This document shows, one piece after another, positions 61,126 through 64,000 of a stretch of 64,000 bases of DNA. Each line of letters begins with the position of its first letter. Positions within the stretch are counted from its first letter, which is position 1. Both the position numbers and the translations under genes were made by a program. Source of the stretch: Treponema sp. (GTDB taxonomy: Bacteria; Spirochaetota; Spirochaetia; Treponematales; Treponemataceae); NCBI GenBank assembly GCA_022510925.1, contig JAFLSO010000007.1:1-64000 (forward strand). The letters are read 5' to 3'. Below the pieces are notes generated by a model. The model did not search any database. It worked only from the letters and a program-made list of their open reading frames with translations, and was not told the DNA's origin.

Positions 61126-62625
61126 ATGTCAAACCCCGTTGAGAATTATCTGGCAGCCTGCGGCGGAAAGCCTGATGCCGCCATGCTTTCGTATGTGGCG
61201 GGCCTTCAGCAGACGGCCCTGGTGGCTCCGGACATTGCCGCGAGCGTGGTGAATGAGCTTGAGAACCAGAGGAGGCACCTTAAGCTTGTGGCGAGCGAGA
61301 ATTACTGCTCATTGAGCGTGCAGTCCGCCATGGGAAATCTTCTTACGGACAAATACGCTGAGGGTTTTCCCGAGCACCGCTATTACGGCGGATGTGTGAA
61401 CATAGATGCGGTTGAGAATGCCGCGGCGCGTGAGGCGGAGGCCCTCTTCGGAGCGGACTATGCGTATGTGCAGCCTCATTCAGGCGCGGACGCGAATCTG
61501 GTGGCGTACTGGGCGGTCCTGAGCGCCAGGGTTGAGACTCCTGCCCTTGAGGAGCTGGGCGTAAAGTCTCTGGCGGAGCTTACCGACGCGCAGTTTGACG
61601 AGCTCAGGAAAAAGTTCGGGAACCAGAGGCTTATGGGACTGGACTACAGCTGCGGCGGGCATCTTACGCACGGCTACAGGATGAACGTGAGCGCGCGTAT
61701 GTTCGAGAGCCATCCTTACGGAGTGAGCCGCGAGACCGGGCTCCTTGATTATGACGCCATAGAGAGGCAGGCCATGGAGGTGAGGCCGCTCATACTTCTT
61801 GCGGGATACTCCGCGTATCCCAGAAAAATAAATTTCCGCCGTTTCCGTGAGATAGCGGACAAGTGCGGCGCGGTCCTTATGGTGGACATGGCGCATTTCG
61901 CGGGCCTTGTGGCGGGAAAAGTCTTTACCGATGATTACGACCCCGTTAAATGGGCGGACATTGTTACCACCACCACTCACAAGACGTTGCGTGGTCCGCG
62001 CGGAGCCATGATTCTATGCAAGGAGAGTTTCCGCGACTACGTGAACAAGGGATGCCCCATGGTGCTGGGCGGTCCTCTGGGGCACGTGATGGCGGCCAAG
62101 GCCGTGGCATTCAAGGAGGCGCGCACGCCGGAGTACAGGGAGTATGCGCTTGGCATAGTAAGGAACGCCGCCGCACTGGCAAAGGAGTGCATGGACAGGG
62201 GCATGACGCTCCAGACAGGCGGAACGGAGAATCATCTTATGCTCATAGACGTTACCACCTACGGCCTTACAGGCAAGCAGGCGGAGGCCGCGCTGTTCCA
62301 GTGCGGTGTTACGGCTAATGCGAACGCGCTGCCTTATGACAAGAACGGCGCATGGTGGACCAGCGGAATACGCGTGGGGACCCCGGGCCTTACGACTCTG
62401 GGAATGAATGAGAACGACATGGGGGAGGTGGCATCCATAATCGACCTGGTGCTGAGGGGCACTAAGCCCGGCGTCACAAAAGAAGGGAAAACCGCCAAAG
62501 GCAAGATAGTCCTTGATCCCGGAGTTCAGGAGGAGGCGCGCAGGCGCGTGGACGCTCTGCTTGGCTCACATGTGCTTTACCCTGAGCTTGACCTGGACTT
62601 CCTTAAAAAAGAATTCGTAAGATAA
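61126..62625 (+). CDS. glyA: Serine hydroxymethyltransferase
   Basis: The 499-residue PLP enzyme interconverts serine and glycine with tetrahydrofolate. It is longer than the usual 415-430 residues; the extra residues lie at the N terminus (about 35) and in an insert after HSGADANLVAYWAVL (about 140-195). Key motifs are LVASENYCS, NIDAVEN, VDMAHFAGLVAG and the PLP lysine K286 in TTTHKTLRGPRG. AAGGAG precedes the ATG by a normal distance. The window also encodes a folate cyclo-ligase, though not in the same operon. Confidence 0.96.
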   Translation: MSNPVENYLAACGGKPDAAMLSYVAGLQQTALVAPDIAASVVNELENQRRHLKLVASENYCSLSVQSAMGNLLTDKYAEGFPEHRYYGGCVNIDAVENAAAREAEALFGADYAYVQPHSGADANLVAYWAVLSARVETPALEELGVKSLAELTDAQFDELRKKFGNQRLMGLDYSCGGHLTHGYRMNVSARMFESHPYGVSRETGLLDYDAIERQAMEVRPLILLAGYSAYPRKINFRRFREIADKCGAVLMVDMAHFAGLVAGKVFTDDYDPVKWADIVTTTTHKTLRGPRGAMILCKESFRDYVNKGCPMVLGGPLGHVMAAKAVAFKEARTPEYREYALGIVRNAAALAKECMDRGMTLQTGGTENHLMLIDVTTYGLTGKQAEAALFQCGVTANANALPYDKNGAWWTSGIRVGTPGLTTLGMNENDMGEVASIIDLVLRGTKPGVTKEGKTAKGKIVLDPGVQEEARRRVDALLGSHVLYPELDLDFLKKEFVR

Positions 62626-62649
62626 GCAGGGCGCAAGGAGCATAGAATT

Positions 62650-64000
62650 ATGGTTCATGTGCAGTCACCTGTAGTGTATAAGAATTCCGCGGCCATAGTC
62701 ACATCCGCTCCCGACAACGGTAAGTTCTCCATAAAATTCCAGAGCGCTCCCGCCACGCCGTCCAAGGGGGCCTCTTATTCCACGCAGAGCGTGCGCGCCA
62801 AGGATGTCCTGTGCCTTGCCGAGGGAGAGGCGTCAAGCCTTGAGGACATGCTTAGGTTCGCGGAAGAGAGCGCTCCTAAGGCGGAGGATATATATGACCC
62901 GGAAACCGCCCTTAAGAATCCGCTGGCGTGCAGGGTAAAAGAGGCGTGGGAGCTCCTTGTCTCTGATGACGGTACGGCCCGCGAGCCTGTGGACTTTAAA
63001 GATTTGGTCTCTCTTTTTTACGGCAATCTTACGGCCACTGAGTCATGGGGACTTTTTCTGGCGCTCAAAAACACTGTCTATTTCTCGCAGAGCCTTAAGG
63101 AGCAGACGGAGGGACGGATAGTCTTTGTGCCGCGCTCTGAGGATGAGATAAATGAGCTTCAGAGAAAAGCGGATGAGAAGGGCAATGAGGCCCGGCTCCG
63201 CGCGGAGTTCCTGGAGCGGCTCAAAAATAAAAGCCTTATCCTGCCTGACGACGGAAAATTCATGGGCGACGTGGAGGCACTGGCGCTGGGAAAAACTGAC
63301 AGAAGCCGCACCATGCATGACGCCCGCATAAAGGAGACCCCGGAGCGCGCGCACAGGCTGCTTCTGGACACAGGCCTGTGGGCCGTGACGCGCAACCCGT
63401 ATCCCGTGCGCTGGGGGCTTTCCATGCAGAGCGCGTCAGAGAATCTCTCTTCGCCGCCCGATGAGGAGAGGACCAGTGTGCCGGGCATATCATACGCCAT
63501 AGACAACGAGTGGTCCGCTGATCCCGATGACGCCGTGGCCTTTGACGGAGAGTATCTGTGGGTGCACATAGCGGATCCCGCCTCCACGGTTATGCCGGAC
63601 AGCTCCATAGACAAGGCCGCGCGTGAGCGGGGAGCCACGCTGTATCTGCCGGAGGGAGCCTCCAGAATGCTTTGCGAGGATTCTCTGGAGGACTACGCGC
63701 TGGGGCTCACGGAAAAAAGCAGGGCGCTCAGCTTCCGCATAAGGCTCTCGGAAGACGGCTCCGTGCAGGACTGCGATGTGATGAAAACCCTCGTTAACGT
63801 AAGGCGGCTGACTTACCAGGAGGCCACCGCGCTTAAGGATACGCCGGAGTTCCTGCCGTTATTTAAAATCGCCGGGAGGAACATGGAGCGCAGGAACAGG
63901 TCAGGGGCGGTGCAGATAGACATCCCCGAGGTCCACATAAAAGTGGAGCCCGAGACAAGGAAAGTTATGATAGAGCCGGACATTCATCCCGCTGCGGCTG
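62650..64000 (+). CDS. RNB-domain ribonuclease (RNase II/R type), 3' end outside the window
   Basis: At least 450 codons are open from ATG 62650 to the window edge, with AAGGAG 9 bases upstream. The first 270 residues show no cold-shock domain that I recognise. From about residue 278 an RNB catalytic domain begins: ISYAIDNEWSADPDDAV keeps all four catalytic Asp, and VHIADPAS and ATLYLPEGASRM match RNB strands. It should be a processive 3'-5' exoribonuclease. It lies 24 bases after glyA and is probably co-transcribed. Confidence 0.82.
   Translation, partial: MVHVQSPVVYKNSAAIVTSAPDNGKFSIKFQSAPATPSKGASYSTQSVRAKDVLCLAEGEASSLEDMLRFAEESAPKAEDIYDPETALKNPLACRVKEAWELLVSDDGTAREPVDFKDLVSLFYGNLTATESWGLFLALKNTVYFSQSLKEQTEGRIVFVPRSEDEINELQRKADEKGNEARLRAEFLERLKNKSLILPDDGKFMGDVEALALGKTDRSRTMHDARIKETPERAHRLLLDTGLWAVTRNPYPVRWGLSMQSASENLSSPPDEERTSVPGISYAIDNEWSADPDDAVAFDGEYLWVHIADPASTVMPDSSIDKAARERGATLYLPEGASRMLCEDSLEDYALGLTEKSRALSFRIRLSEDGSVQDCDVMKTLVNVRRLTYQEATALKDTPEFLPLFKIAGRNMERRNRSGAVQIDIPEVHIKVEPETRKVMIEPDIHPAAA

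Noticed and set aside
1-64000. CRISPR array, insertion sequence, prophage or integrase
   Set aside because: No repeat-spacer pattern, transposase, integrase or phage structural gene was seen. The gene content is typical chromosomal core plus sugar metabolism and chemosensing.

Overview
The window reads as chromosomal DNA of a moderately GC-rich spirochete, most likely a Treponema-type host-associated carbohydrate fermenter. The main support is the gene order cheA-cheW-cheX-cheY with a CheW that carries a CheR-like C-terminal domain, which is the treponemal chemotaxis operon. Further support comes from spirochete-style lipobox and signal peptides, a DUF4954-type protein and an RsbU/RsbV-type phosphatase cluster. 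No insertion sequence, phage, plasmid or CRISPR feature was seen. Genes are tightly packed, often with ATGA or TAATG overlaps.

Layout. 213-4959: two membrane PP2C/SpoIIE phosphatases, a STAS anti-sigma antagonist and a VanY-type carboxypeptidase lipoprotein. 4990-8498 (minus): leuS and a cation diffusion facilitator. 8750-9889: dnaJ. 10018-15917: an alpha-galactoside type locus (GH36 enzyme, GT-B-like protein, TetR regulator, MelB-type symporter) behind a promoter with two tandem 13-bp palindromes. 16021-20916 (minus): a two-component system, dapL and a predicted envelope protein. 21174-26016: chemotaxis operon 1. 26251-26389: an orphan small-RNA candidate. 26404-30086: pepF, dgt-like HD hydrolase and 5-formyl-THF cyclo-ligase. 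30104-35300: a degenerate M16 peptidase divergent from a DUF4954 protein. 35363-38000: tRNA-Leu(GAG), an MsmK/UgpC-type ABC ATPase and an aldo/keto reductase. 38215-52811: a second, complete chemosensory operon (two CheW-like proteins, CheB, CheR, a hybrid CheA with receiver, a class III adenylate cyclase and four tandem chemoreceptors). 52830-58511: M28 peptidase, adenosine deaminase, GH2 enzyme and a SPOR protein. 58540-62625: pyridoxal kinase divergent from a MocR regulator, then glyA. 62650-64000: an RNB-family ribonuclease cut by the window edge.

Two things stand out. First, the 38-53 kb operon wires a full chemosensory pathway to a cyclic-AMP synthase whose receiver domain has lost its phospho-acceptor. 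Its four receptors have about six membrane helices, no periplasmic sensor domain, and a signalling tip in which the nearly invariant arginine is replaced in every copy. Second, at least ten genes have a good -10 hexamer ending only 6-8 bases before the ATG, with no ribosome-binding site, so their mRNAs should be leaderless. They sit beside ordinary Shine-Dalgarno genes. A promoter-hairpin-terminator unit at 26251-26389 with exposed CCUCC-type motifs looks like a regulatory small RNA.

All assignments are by reading the sequence; no database search was run.
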